From: Polyodon spathula | Lineage: Eukaryota > Chordata > Actinopteri > Acipenseriformes > Polyodontidae | Length of the DNA: 64,000 bases | Assembly: GCF_017654505.1 (NCBI RefSeq) | Contig: NC_054548.1 | Location: 39,209,545-39,273,544 of the forward strand | Direction of reading: 5' to 3' | Shown here: positions 12,583 through 23,084 of the stretch, piece after piece | Numbering within the stretch: position 1 is the stretch's first letter | Layout of the letters: each line of letters begins with the position of its first letter | Notes under the pieces: generated by a model | Told to the model about the DNA's origin: nothing | Database searches by the model: none | What the model saw: the letters and a program-made list of their open reading frames with translations, nothing else | Translations under genes and position numbers: made by a program

Positions 12583-13868
12583 TGTTTATAAGAATGCTTG
12601 ATATAAGAATCAACCGCATATAGTGATCAAAAGCACTGGGACCAAATCATTCCTATACTAACCAATGTAAAATAATCTGCTTGTAAGAATCAAGCAATCC
12701 GCTTAGAAGAATAATTTCGGGGCAAACTGACTAAATGTAATATGGTATTTGATCAAGCGCAATAATGTGTCAGCCAATAAAAACTGTTTTTGAATTTGAT
12801 CACATCTCTCATGATTAGACACATCCTCAGAGTGGATAGTGCAATGATGCATGAAATGCTGTCTTGCTTGTAATCAAACGTGACTGCACCATTGCATGGT
12901 GCAGGTATGTTTTTTTGTGTTCTTCTGTTAGAGAAAATTTGTTTCAATAAAGTGAATACACATTCATTGAATATATACTGAGTACAGCAATGTTATTGTG
13001 TGATATGCATGTAGAGGGAGTGGGATTGCAGCGTGGTGAGGAGGGGGGGATTACAGAGCTTTGCATCTTCTCTTAATGAAAAACTGAGAGATTTGTATCG
13101 CAACTGAAAAATAAATAACCCACGGGTGCTTAAATGCAGTGGTAGTAAGATACTGTACTGTAATGCCATTTTAATTCAAAGGTCATTACACGTAACGCCG
13201 CACGGCACTTAAACTAGGCACCCTCATGAGACGAACGCTTCCAAAGTATACTGAAGTAAAACAGCCTTGAGTAAACATAATCATGATCATATAACAAGCT
13301 GCTTACCCACAAAAACTTGTTTTGATGTAATGTCAGTGATTGAGCACCATTGACATCTGTATACTGTATTTAAACTGCTGATGGCACGCTTTTGCTAATT
13401 TAATGTGACAGAGCGGCTAAGGGCAGTGTAAATTATCAGGCTGGAGTCTTGATTTACATTTTTAAACCAGTGTTGGTTTTATTTTCTTACACTGCGGTGG
13501 CGAAACAGCCGCTAATAAAACAAACAGAATAAACCTAGCTCTCAGCTGGAGCACTAACTCAACAGTAGTTTGTGTGGAACAAACAATAACTCTCTTACAC
13601 GAGTTTTGGTTTCTTTTGGTTAATTCTGCTTCCTGATGCCTCTATACCCCCATCACAAAGCTATTGCCTAAGCCATTTCTATCGAGGTGTCATCAACTTT
13701 AACAAGCAACTGGAACTCGTGACATCTAGTGGTCAAGTCATTGCACTGCAGCCAGGGATCAAGCTCTTACCCTTCTCTTAATAACTTTGATTCTGCAGCA
13801 CAGTAATAACATCGGTCTGCTTTTAAGAAAAAACACCTGGGACGGACGTGATTCTTATAAACGGAGTG
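12583..13868. mobile_element. pogo/Tigger-like DNA element inserted between (TA)n tracts
   Basis: The left end reads actgtttataagaat. The right end in reverse complement reads tgcactccgtttataagaat, so the outer termini are inverted. Both ends abut long (TA)n runs (12498-12562 and about 13869-13919), which fits a TA-targeting Tc1/pogo-type element inserted in, or later flanked by, a TA microsatellite. No intact transposase frame remains. A segment at about 13403-13750, starting tgtgacagagcgg, resembles an LTR or another insertion, but its borders are unclear. Confidence 0.45.
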
Positions 13869-13873
13869 CACTA

Positions 13874-13919
<46 letters not shown>
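13869..13919. repeat. (TA)n microsatellite
   Basis: About 24 TA units. Confidence 0.97.
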
Positions 13920-13921
<2 letters not shown>

Positions 13922-14045
13922 ATTAATATATATTATAATATTATTGGTATTTCGATAATTAGATATATCTAGACTCTTTTAATAGGGCTTAGTGGTAAAA
14001 TCTACATCAATTAGGCAATTTAATCCCATTAGATTCATAATCATA

Positions 14046-14400
14046 CAGTGGCTCCTCGTTAAACTAGACATGTTTGTCCGACATAAGTAGTTAAATAATA
14101 CAATAAAATCGCACACATACATTTATTAGTGCTAAATCATTGTGCTGAAATAGTGTGTTTTGGGTAGGCTACTCATTACATCATGTAAAATATAAATAAA
14201 TCTGTACAGTAGGCCTATACAGTATACAGTAGAGTATTAAACCAAGTGAATACCTAGCGCACTTTCGATTTACTTTCGCCTTCTAGAAACACAAAATAAA
14301 TCATGCTTCTGCATTGGTGCACAATGCAAATAAAAGATTATTTTCAATTCAAACTAAATGATTTTAGCATATTTGAATTATTTTTTTTTTTAACTTGGCC
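14046..14400 (+). mobile_element. Tigger-like DNA transposon fragment
   Basis: It starts acagtggctcctcgttaaac, a Tigger/pogo-like terminus (compare cagtngtccctcgttaaa). An internal block (cattacatcatgtaaaat, then atctgtacagtaggcc, then gaatacctagcgcac) is shared with the inverted copy at about 26450-26797. No transposase coding was seen. Confidence 0.5.
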
Positions 14401-14439
14401 TACCTAGTAGCCTAGACAATTAATACAAAATAGATCATG

Positions 14440-14945
14440 GTACTATACAGATGCTCAGAATGAGCTGGAGGGGTTAGTGGTACATGTGTGCAGTCTATTG
14501 CTCCCAACACATTGGGGAAACCAGAAATGTGTTTTCAAGCCTGTAAATACATCCAGACTAGTGAAATTAGGTACTTAAGTGTTCGCCTCAAAAATGCATT
14601 GAGCACAACTGGCAACGCATGAGAACAATCAGACTGGGAAATGCCAGCAATTGCAACTGTTTAAAACATACTTTCAAAAGTTCGTAACAAATTGATGTAA
14701 TTGTAAGTGTCGCAATCTTCAGCAGATTTCATACATCTTTGTAATTTTTCAGAACCCTCATTTGAACTCTGCTCCCCTTGTGAATTTATGCAGGAACGTC
14801 CATAATTACATATTCATCTGAAGTTGAACCGCAAAGCATTCCCTACCAGCAGTATGCACGTTTAGTACATTTCACCCTAGACTTCTGACTCGTTTGCAAC
14901 TGGTTTGTGACGGGCGCAACACTTTAGTACATCTAAATGCATAAT
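14440..14945 (-). mobile_element. PIF/Harbinger transposase relic
   Basis: Reading the minus strand near 14520-14460 gives ISGFPNVLGAIDCTHVPL. This matches the conserved Harbinger transposase block (GFPxVxGAIDCTH), which contains the first catalytic aspartate. Upstream on the same strand, near 14670-14590, is AGISQSDCSHALPVVLNAFLRRT. This resembles the helix-turn-helix part (GISQSTxSRxxxxV) that precedes the catalytic block in HARBI1-like proteins, with serine-histidine in place of the usual residues. Stops and frameshifts occur. The right end (gggcgcaacactttagtacatc, inverted gatgtactaaagtg) resembles a Harbinger terminus. Confidence 0.65.
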
Positions 14946-15918
14946 CTTTCATAATCCCAAAACTGCTGTTGTGTACATGTAAGCTTCTTGAACATGTTGA
15001 ACCCATTAAACCCTTTCCTATAAGTATTGAGATCTATAAAATATCACCATGGCGTATCAATATACTGAGAAATGTTTCAACAACTCATGATACAACAATC
15101 TGAAGCTTCCATGTTTTGTCGGTTTATGAAGGATTGTACTTGTAGATATGCATTGCTATGTAGCAGTTATGAAGGTATATAATAATACTTACTGTCCAAT
15201 TCAAATAAAGCGTTACCTAACATTCATTTTGGACACTGGCACAAATTGCCTTGAATTATAAAACCTCCATGAATACACACAGTCCTGTTTTAAAATCGGT
15301 GCAATGCTCCAGCATCAGGTCCAGACAGTCTAATTTATCTGTGACTAAACTCATTAATCCATGTTGTTGATTTTGAACTCAACTCAGACAGATCTATCTT
15401 ATGATTGTGTAGGGTAGGAAAGATCCAGGCTATGCTTTTACATTGCCAGAACTACCCTTCTACTGACATTGGTACGTTCTGGTTTAATGTACAGTGACAT
15501 TTATGGACATTCAGTAACAGCCATTGATATTCAGAGGCCTCTGTATCCAAAGTTCATTTCAGGTTTGTTCGAGTTCATACCATGTTAAAAGATGTCTTCT
15601 TATTTTTGTTTAAATGATTTATTAAAGAGTAAGTATCTTAACAGTTTTGTTCGCAATCATTCAGAGTGATCTTTGGATCCAATTTGTTTGCATTTAGCTG
15701 GCAATATACTGCTGTGATATAGATGGTGCTTAATAATACAATGGCTGATCTAACCTACATTGCATAGAACTTTGGCTAAAGATTTGACGTCACCCTATAA
15801 AATTAAAAAATTTTGTTTCATAAAGTCAATTTCAAAATCTAACATGTACTAAACACTACTATTGTGGCTTCCAGTACACTTTTGCAATATCATTTTGTAG
15901 TTTCTTTGATTACATGGT

Positions 15919-16318
15919 TGTGACAGGGTAACATCACAGCCCAGGCTTGTTACCGACAGGAATTAAACCCAGAGAGAAAGCTGCAGTTTTAAAGTACTGT
16001 TGCACATTTATAAAAATTTTTTTAAAAAAAACACAAAAACAGGAACAAACAAAACACGGCACAAGAACCAAAACAAAAGATTCAAACAAAAGATCAAAAC
16101 ATTTGTAAACTGGGCTTTAGACTTCGCTAGCAAGTTACCAAACAGCACAACAAACTCCAATAAAGCAGTTTGCTTCCTTTTTATACAGGTGGCCATTACC
16201 TAATTGGGTAATGGCCACACCTGTAATTGCTGTCAGGGACAGAATTAACCCCATCCCTGCCAACCTAACATTCCTATACACATGCTGTTTACACTAGCAG
16301 GGCTTTTGCCCTACTACA
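15919..16318 (-). mobile_element. Solo LTR
   Basis: The minus-strand LTR begins TGTAGTAGGGC and ends CCCTGTCACA, giving TG..CA termini over 400 bp. A TATA-like tataaaaagg (minus strand) lies near 16185. The flanks atggt (15914-15918) and atgat (16319-16323) form an imperfect 5-bp target duplication. No internal retroelement sequence adjoins it, so it is a recombined solo LTR. Confidence 0.6.
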
Positions 16319-17080
16319 ATGATGTTAAATAAAATATTGAAATGATGTTCATACATATAGTATATTTTTTCAATCCTAAAATTCCAGGGTGATGCAAAAC
16401 GTTCGGCCATAGCCATATGTCTATGTCAGGCAACTAGAACCGAAGAACAGGTCCTAGAACTCATTGTAAAGCACCTTAACACATACGTATTACAACATTT
16501 TAAGTAAAACAGTGATTAAGAACATGTTATTTGAAGCTAATTTTATGAGATACTTTAAATAGCAGCAGTTCTGCATGACTATAAAGTGATACATTAGATT
16601 TGATCCCAATGCATTTAGAACAGTTGCATTATTTATTATAAGTCTTTACAGACCAATCGTGGAGGTCAACATTTCCTCTCAATTTATATCAGAATGACTC
16701 CGGATTGCTAAAAAATGCATACTGTGCTCAAATTGAATGCATAAATCTTAACTTTTAAAATCTTAACAGACATTGTCCATGATATAGCTGAATGGCTTCC
16801 TGGTTTCTGGCAATATGCAATCAAAGTAAGAATTATTAATTATTCATCAGCTGTTGATGTTTTAATGAGTTACAGTGGTTCCCAACCTTTTGCTTGACGT
16901 CTTTTTACAAGCATTTTACAAGCACAAGCTTTTGAGTACAATTTTTTAACCTAAAATTGCATTGTAAAAGCTAATGGTAGCCTGTGGAAATAATTTAGCA
17001 GTCATTGATCCAGACCCTGCTATATAATATATAATTCTCAGTAGAGATGAACCACTAGCAATAGGGGTTTTGTAAACAAG

Positions 17081-17161
17081 ATGTGGGCCTTATTCTCAAA
17101 GCTTTAACTAACGAGATCTGAAAAACATAATTTTATTAGAGTTAAAGCTTGAGGGCCCATG
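17081..17161. repeat. Short palindromic element
   Basis: The arms gggcctta..tcaaagctttaact and agttaaagcttgagggccca are inverted about 35 bases apart. Probably a tiny fold-back MITE. Confidence 0.55.
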
Positions 17162-17422
17162 TAGCCATATAGAGGAAAAGTAAAGAAACAAAGGAGAAAA
17201 GCTTGTTCATGCTTCTGGTACAATGATAATAGAAAGCCAAGGTTATAACTTTTAAATAGCAGCTCCATTGAACCAGTTTCTGTTTATTTCAATCAAACAT
17301 GTATGTTTGCATTCAAGGTAACTTCTTAAGTAGGTGTTTGGATTGTTGCTATGCTATAAAGTCTCCCCTTTAGTTTTAACTGGTTATGACATGATTAGTA
17401 TTAAGGAGTCTACAAAAATGAT

Positions 17423-17440
17423 GGGGGGGGGGGGGGGGGG
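17423..17440. repeat. Poly-G tract
   Basis: An unbroken run of about 18 G on the + strand, able in principle to form a G-quadruplex. Confidence 0.9.
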
Positions 17441-18097
17441 TGCATTAGTATTAATAGGAGGGATGACATTGCACCCATACATTTACCTGCTGTCTTTCCC
17501 CAGAACCACACTAGTATATTTTATTTTCTTTCTCTGTTACTGCTTAGTGTTTTCCCTCCCCAGCATGGACTTTCTTTGTCTGTATTTAATGTTTTGTTTT
17601 TTAACACGAGGACCCTCATTTATAGATGAAGGTGAAACAGAGTTACAGTCTATTTAGTTAATTTGATTTCACATGATTGTTTTTAATAAATGAACATTTT
17701 ATATATTCAAAGTCCATTCAGTCAAAGAAAACCCAACATTTTTTATCCTTTATAACACTAATACATACCAAAACAAACAAAGTAAAACTATCAATATTAT
17801 GAAATACAACCCAGTATTTGTCTGGTGAAAGAAAAGGGGCTTTGTCTGCTTTTTGAAAACCCTCATTTTTTTCACGTCACTTCACATTCTGTGACATTGT
17901 TGGAAAGTTCAGTTTCTATTTTTTTCCTTCAAATTTTCCACATATTTTAAACCATTTATTAATAAAATATTAACAGTACCTGCCTCAAAATAAAAAATTA
18001 TTGCAGTGTCGCATGATTTTACAGTGCAGGAGACAATATTTCCGTACTCCATGAAGCCTGGTACTTTATTCATCTAGATTCTAGAAAAACATGTTCA

Positions 18098-18238
18098 TGT
18101 AACGGGCAGTGTTGTGAGATGAGGTTAAACGCTCTAAAACCACGATTCAAACAAGGCCTGCTCTTTTGCACTGTGGTTCAAACGCTCGCTTGTGGTGCGC
18201 TAGGTCCCTGGTTTGCACCCAGCTTCTGCCCTGTTACA
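18098..18238. mobile_element. 141-bp MITE with tRNA-like interior
   Basis: The termini tgtaacgggcag and ctgccctgttaca are inverted repeats. The interior reads gctcgcttgtggtgcgc then aggtccctggtttgcaccc, which resembles a tRNA anticodon arm and a degraded B box (GGTTCGAACCC). It could be a tRNA-derived SINE captured in, or mimicking, a MITE. There is no intact tRNA fold, so it is not called as a tRNA. Confidence 0.45.
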
Positions 18239-18856
18239 CTCATTCACAAAATAAATGCTAAAAACACTAGAACATATATGGTCCTTCATGCCCTGAGCAA
18301 AAAAAAAAGGTTGGCCGTCTATCTTTGTGTTTGCCTGGAAGTAAAACTGTCAGCATATTGTGGACCTGTGTACAGAAACAGTAGGGTATAAAGTACATTT
18401 ACTGTCTTAATAACAAAAGGGAGTTGAAATTATTTCTAGCTCTGCCGTGTAATGGAGTCGAGTAAAGGCTAAAGCATTTGTAAAATATTTTAGCAGGTTC
18501 TATATTTCAGTTAGTTATTGTTATATTTGTAATATAATAAATATAGTACCTCACACACACACAGAGCCAGAGCCGCTCACTTGAATACTTTTTTTTTTAA
18601 ACAGCAGGAAGGACACACCAATGAAAATCATTATCAAGAGTGTAAGTGCCTAATAGTATGCTAGTAACAATGATAACAATGCTTTAGTTCTGTATGCTGA
18701 AATAGCACAACAGCTGTGGCCATTATGAGGCACGATGCCATAGGCAGACCATAACTCCTGTCATACCATAATTCTTAAGTATAGTTCTGTATTTTATAAA
18801 AAACTGTATCTGAGAAAAGTTAACCTACTGAACAAAATGGAATGTATTGTTAAATG

Positions 18857-18886
18857 TTTTTTTTTTTTTTTTGGGGGGGGGGGGGG
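18857..18886. repeat. Poly-T / poly-G junction
   Basis: About 17 T followed directly by about 13 G. Confidence 0.9.
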
Positions 18887-20576
18887 TAAGCTTCATAAAT
18901 ATTTTGAATATTAGTCACTCTACCTACACAATTATGTACAAAACTTCCACCATTATTTTGAAGATTGTCTGTTAAATGGGTTTACAACAGTGGCAGCTGT
19001 TGGCCCCCAAATAATGTGAGGCAGAAAAAAGACAGCAGTAGAATTTTTCATGTTATTATTAGGCTTCCAAGTCTTTGAACTTTGACAATCAGAAGGAGTG
19101 CTGAGGAAGAAATGGAAGCTGAACTGTTCTGAAGAAAGTTACTTAAGTCATGGGAGCATAATTGCTTTAATTCACGGAAAGCAAGGAAGAACCAATGTTC
19201 TGAATAATGGCTAAAATCATCTTCTGATGAAGGGGCCTGCTTTCTGTCCTACAATTGACTGAATCAGTAAATGGGATGCTGCATTAATCGGAAAGCTGGT
19301 GTTTGTTTCCACATAGCTGCACAAAACGAACTGAAGCGAAGCCATCAGTTATGGTTTTGGAAGATCCAAGAGAATTGTAGTAAGAACACTTGTACAAACT
19401 ATATACCTTTTCAATTGCAACACATTATCTGAACTGAGTTACGTCTGATCAACGGAACTTTTCCCAGTTGGAAAACTGTCGACAACAAAGATAATGTTGC
19501 AAGGCTTGGGGATCAACAATCTGATCTCCATTTGAAAAGAAATATTTGTTTATTGCGAGCCTACGCAATACAATTCGTACAGCAAAATACTGTCTACATT
19601 GGAACTGCGTATCCGGAGAGCTAAAATATTCATTGACACAGACTGACTTCTTTATATGGAAATCGATAAGTATTCAACATATCTAATATTAAATACTTTA
19701 TGACTCGAGAAAGTAACTGTAGTAAATGCTATACAGTACTAGAAATAGAATACAGCTTCTTGTTTTAGAGTGTGTAAGAAATGTATTTAGTTTGTTGAAA
19801 TGTGCAACTCAAAGGAGTTGCCTCGTAAATGCAGAGAATTTCATCATTGCCCCATTTCTGAGTTAATTTGAATATATAATCAACTGAGGTTGATGACATA
19901 TTATTAGTTTGGTACATCACGTCTAAACTAAATGAACACGGTAAAACTAATTTGCTAAATTAGGTACTGGAATGTTGGATTCCGTTCTGAATGAGAAGTT
20001 GAATTAATTCTCATGCATTTTGATATGAAACATCGATTCGATTACAATGAGAACCTAGTATCGAAAATACTAATGCAAAGTAGACACTTTGTGTGATCAG
20101 CCATAATTAATATTAGTATAGTAACCATGTATGCTAATAATGTTATGGTCGTTGTAATCGCTTGACTATGAAATCAATGAACTGTATACTATTGACGTGT
20201 ATCTCTAACCAATAGCCTTTCCTTTCTGTAATATTAGTGCACCCCTTTTCCTGCTTAAATAAAATATTGTTTTATATTTCTGACACGTTGTGTAAATGTT
20301 GGTTATTGTCAAGGGAATCCGAGCTCTACATGATCCAGAACTTAAATATGGTATGTCTCATTTCTTACATGTTGACGTCCTCGAGTGGGCAACTAGAGAC
20401 TAATTTATATTTAATTAAATTGTATACCTTATTCACTACATAATGGAGGATTGTCTTCTCTGAGGGAAAAAAAAAAAAAACTCTCTGGGCTCCAGAATTG
20501 CTATTAATATAGTATCATTGACTCTAGGGTTTGAGTTAAAATGTCTTAAGTTCCCTTTATTTAGTATATACTTGTA

Positions 20577-20690
20577 GTAGTCGAGTCCGAGTCATCAGTG
20601 TCCGAGTCCCTATCATTCAAGTCCGAGTCACAAGTCTTGACTTCGAGTCTTGAGTCTGAGTCCTTGAAACAAACTCAAATCAATTTTCAG
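20577..20690. repeat. Degenerate gagtccgagtc repeat
   Basis: Repeated variants of gagtccgagtcacaagtctt over about 110 bp. Confidence 0.75.
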
Positions 20691-21687
20691 TAAACTAGTG
20701 GTCGTAGTGGGGGAACAGTTTACCTAACGGACGTTATCAGATATCGCTCAAGAAAAATGTACTATTAATAAAAAAATACAAATACAACGTTGTTTTTCAT
20801 TTTGGCAGAAGCTGTGATCTGGACTACATTATTTACTTTGACTTCAATTGGGTAAAATCTGCCAGTGTGATTTAGATATTGCTGGAGCTGTATATTTACT
20901 GTGTTCTTAAATAATAAATGTAGTATTATTTGTTTTGCAAAACAGAAATTCTATGTTTCACTTTCATTTCATTTGCACTTTTATTAGGTCTGTAATACAA
21001 TAGGCTAGTTTACATGTTGGTTTGTTTCACATGAATGGACAATGTGCATGATGCTTGGCAGGGAAAACTTGTGAAAATGTCCCAAAAAACAGTATTTTAT
21101 CGTATAAGTCTCAATTTCAGGAATTGCTCATGAAATCAACACCCACTTACACATGTAAACACAAGTTTCTCGTGAAAATGTTAATTAGCTCATTCAAGTC
21201 CTTTCCTAAAGCTGCTATAAAATTCACACAGGAATACATTAGTTACCGTGGTCAAAAGATGGCAGCAGGGAATTAATGTTTTGTTTGCAGTATTTCCTTT
21301 ATTAGATTGATGTTGCAGATAACCCCACTTTCTTTTTCTCCGCCTTCCCTAGAACTTTGCATAATGTTAATCATACATGGATCTAAATGTGTTTGGAAAG
21401 TATCATACAGATTTTATTTACCAACTTTCTGTTTAAAACTATTACTAAAATGTTTGATAAACTACATCGTGGGCTTGTGAATTTCTCCTAGTTACTTATG
21501 TCTAGGAGAAAAACCTGTGTCCATCCTCCACTTACATCCGTTGGAATGATGAAGAGACTTGAGTGTTAATGTCCATATGGGAAGAGGATATGATGAGGCA
21601 GCTTGATACAATGCGCAACACGAACATTTTTTAACCCACTTTCAAAATAAAATGTGGTGTGGAACTTATTTCTTGGGAATCAACAAT

Positions 21688-21780
21688 ACCAGGGGCGCCG
21701 CCACAAAGGGGGGCCAGGGGGCCATGGCCCCTGCACTTTTCCTACAGGGGGGCAAGTATATAGTTTGGCCCCCTTACTTG
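21688..21780. mobile_element. Possible hAT-type terminal fragment
   Basis: Starts ccaggggcgccgccacaaag and is strongly GC-rich against its surroundings, with inverted ggggccatggcccc. It resembles CAGGGGCG-type hAT termini, but no matching opposite end was found nearby. Confidence 0.3.
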
Positions 21781-22550
21781 TACTCTGAAAAAATAAAGCT
21801 GCCAAATTTTTCTAATGTCCTCAGTGTGGCGGTGTGGCGGTATTGTGTATTAAAGCGTTTTTTTTTTTCTTAAATGGTGGTTAATTTAAGTTAGAAATCA
21901 CTTTCTATTGCTATGGGAAAGGAAAACAAATGGGAACATAACAGTGTCTTAGCTGGATGTGGCCAGATTGAATCGGCAGCACCGATCTGCATGACAGAAA
22001 GTAAATACACACCAAAGTTTATTTAATCAGGTAATTTTTTTTTTCTTTTTCTGTAGACCTTCCAGTTCTATAATTAAAATAACTGATAGTAATAGAAGCT
22101 CGGGATAAAGTCAGGTGCTTTTTATTGACCTCTTTATAGAATGCAGGGCTTGAATTTCAGCGCGGGATTGCGGGAATCGCTCATTTTCCAAGTTGCTCCC
22201 GCATATCTGCAACTTTCAGTGCAGGAAAATCCCACAGAGATATTTTAAGACACCAAGCTAGTATTTTCCACCCAATTTATAATTCCTGGGCTTTCCAACG
22301 ACGTATTCAGTGTGTGTATGCGGTACTCCAAGCCAGAACTACGATCAACTGAAGTTAAGCCTCTCATGTGACAGAGTTCAGAGCATAGGTTTCGTTTTGA
22401 GTCTATTGCTCTGTCATTGTAGCAGCTAGACTGAAAAGGGCAGTATCGTTGGAAAGCTTAGAAGCTCAGCTCCCCAACCTCCCCCATGTTCATTTCATAG
22501 TGAGGTTCAATGGTGCAGTGTTTTTTTTTTTGGAGCCATCTATGATTAAA

Positions 22551-22632
<82 letters not shown>
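22551..22632. repeat. (TA)n microsatellite
   Basis: About 40 TA units, followed by T-rich runs to 22678. Confidence 0.97.
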
Positions 22633-22633
<1 letters not shown>

Positions 22634-23035
22634 CTATTTTGGAAAACTTTTTTTTTTTTTTTTTTTATTTTTTTTTTTACATATATTCTCATCTTTACCA
22701 CATATAGTATGCCTGATCTTGTTTCAACTTACATAATTTTGTGTACTTTCGTTTGATTTGATTTTGCATGCAGTACAAACTATCCAGTAGTTAAACATAC
22801 ATAAATGAAAACAAAGAAAAACAAGTGGAAACAGGGCTGAGCGTAAAGAGTTAAAAAAAAAAAAAAAAAAAAAGAAATGGAGCGCTGAAAAGCACCTTTT
22901 TCTTCTGCTGCAGCAAAAACGTCTCATCAGGCAATGACAAAAGCAATGGAGAGTGCTCTCTCTCACAGGGATGAACAGCTGTTAGGTCTCCTGAAAGCAA
23001 CTTATTTTAAAGCAATACCAGTGTGAATGATGACG

Positions 23036-23040
<5 letters not shown>

Positions 23041-23081
<41 letters not shown>
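23041..23081. repeat. (AC)n microsatellite
   Basis: About 20 units, with a short (TA)n at about 23105-23121. Confidence 0.95.

Positions 23082-23084
<3 letters not shown>

Noticed and set aside
13403..13750. Possible further solo LTR starting tgtgacagagcgg
   Set aside because: No matching CA end with a 5-bp duplication could be fixed, so the borders cannot be supported.
18119..18240. Possible tRNA gene
   Set aside because: B-box-like sequence is present but no cloverleaf with intact acceptor stem could be formed by eye. More likely a SINE/MITE.
22449..22736. 95-codon frame of Tyr-Ile repeats
   Set aside because: It is a translated (TA)n tract. The same holds for frames at 12400, 13787, 34567, 41885, 41976, 42630, 55485 and 62731 beyond the first exon.
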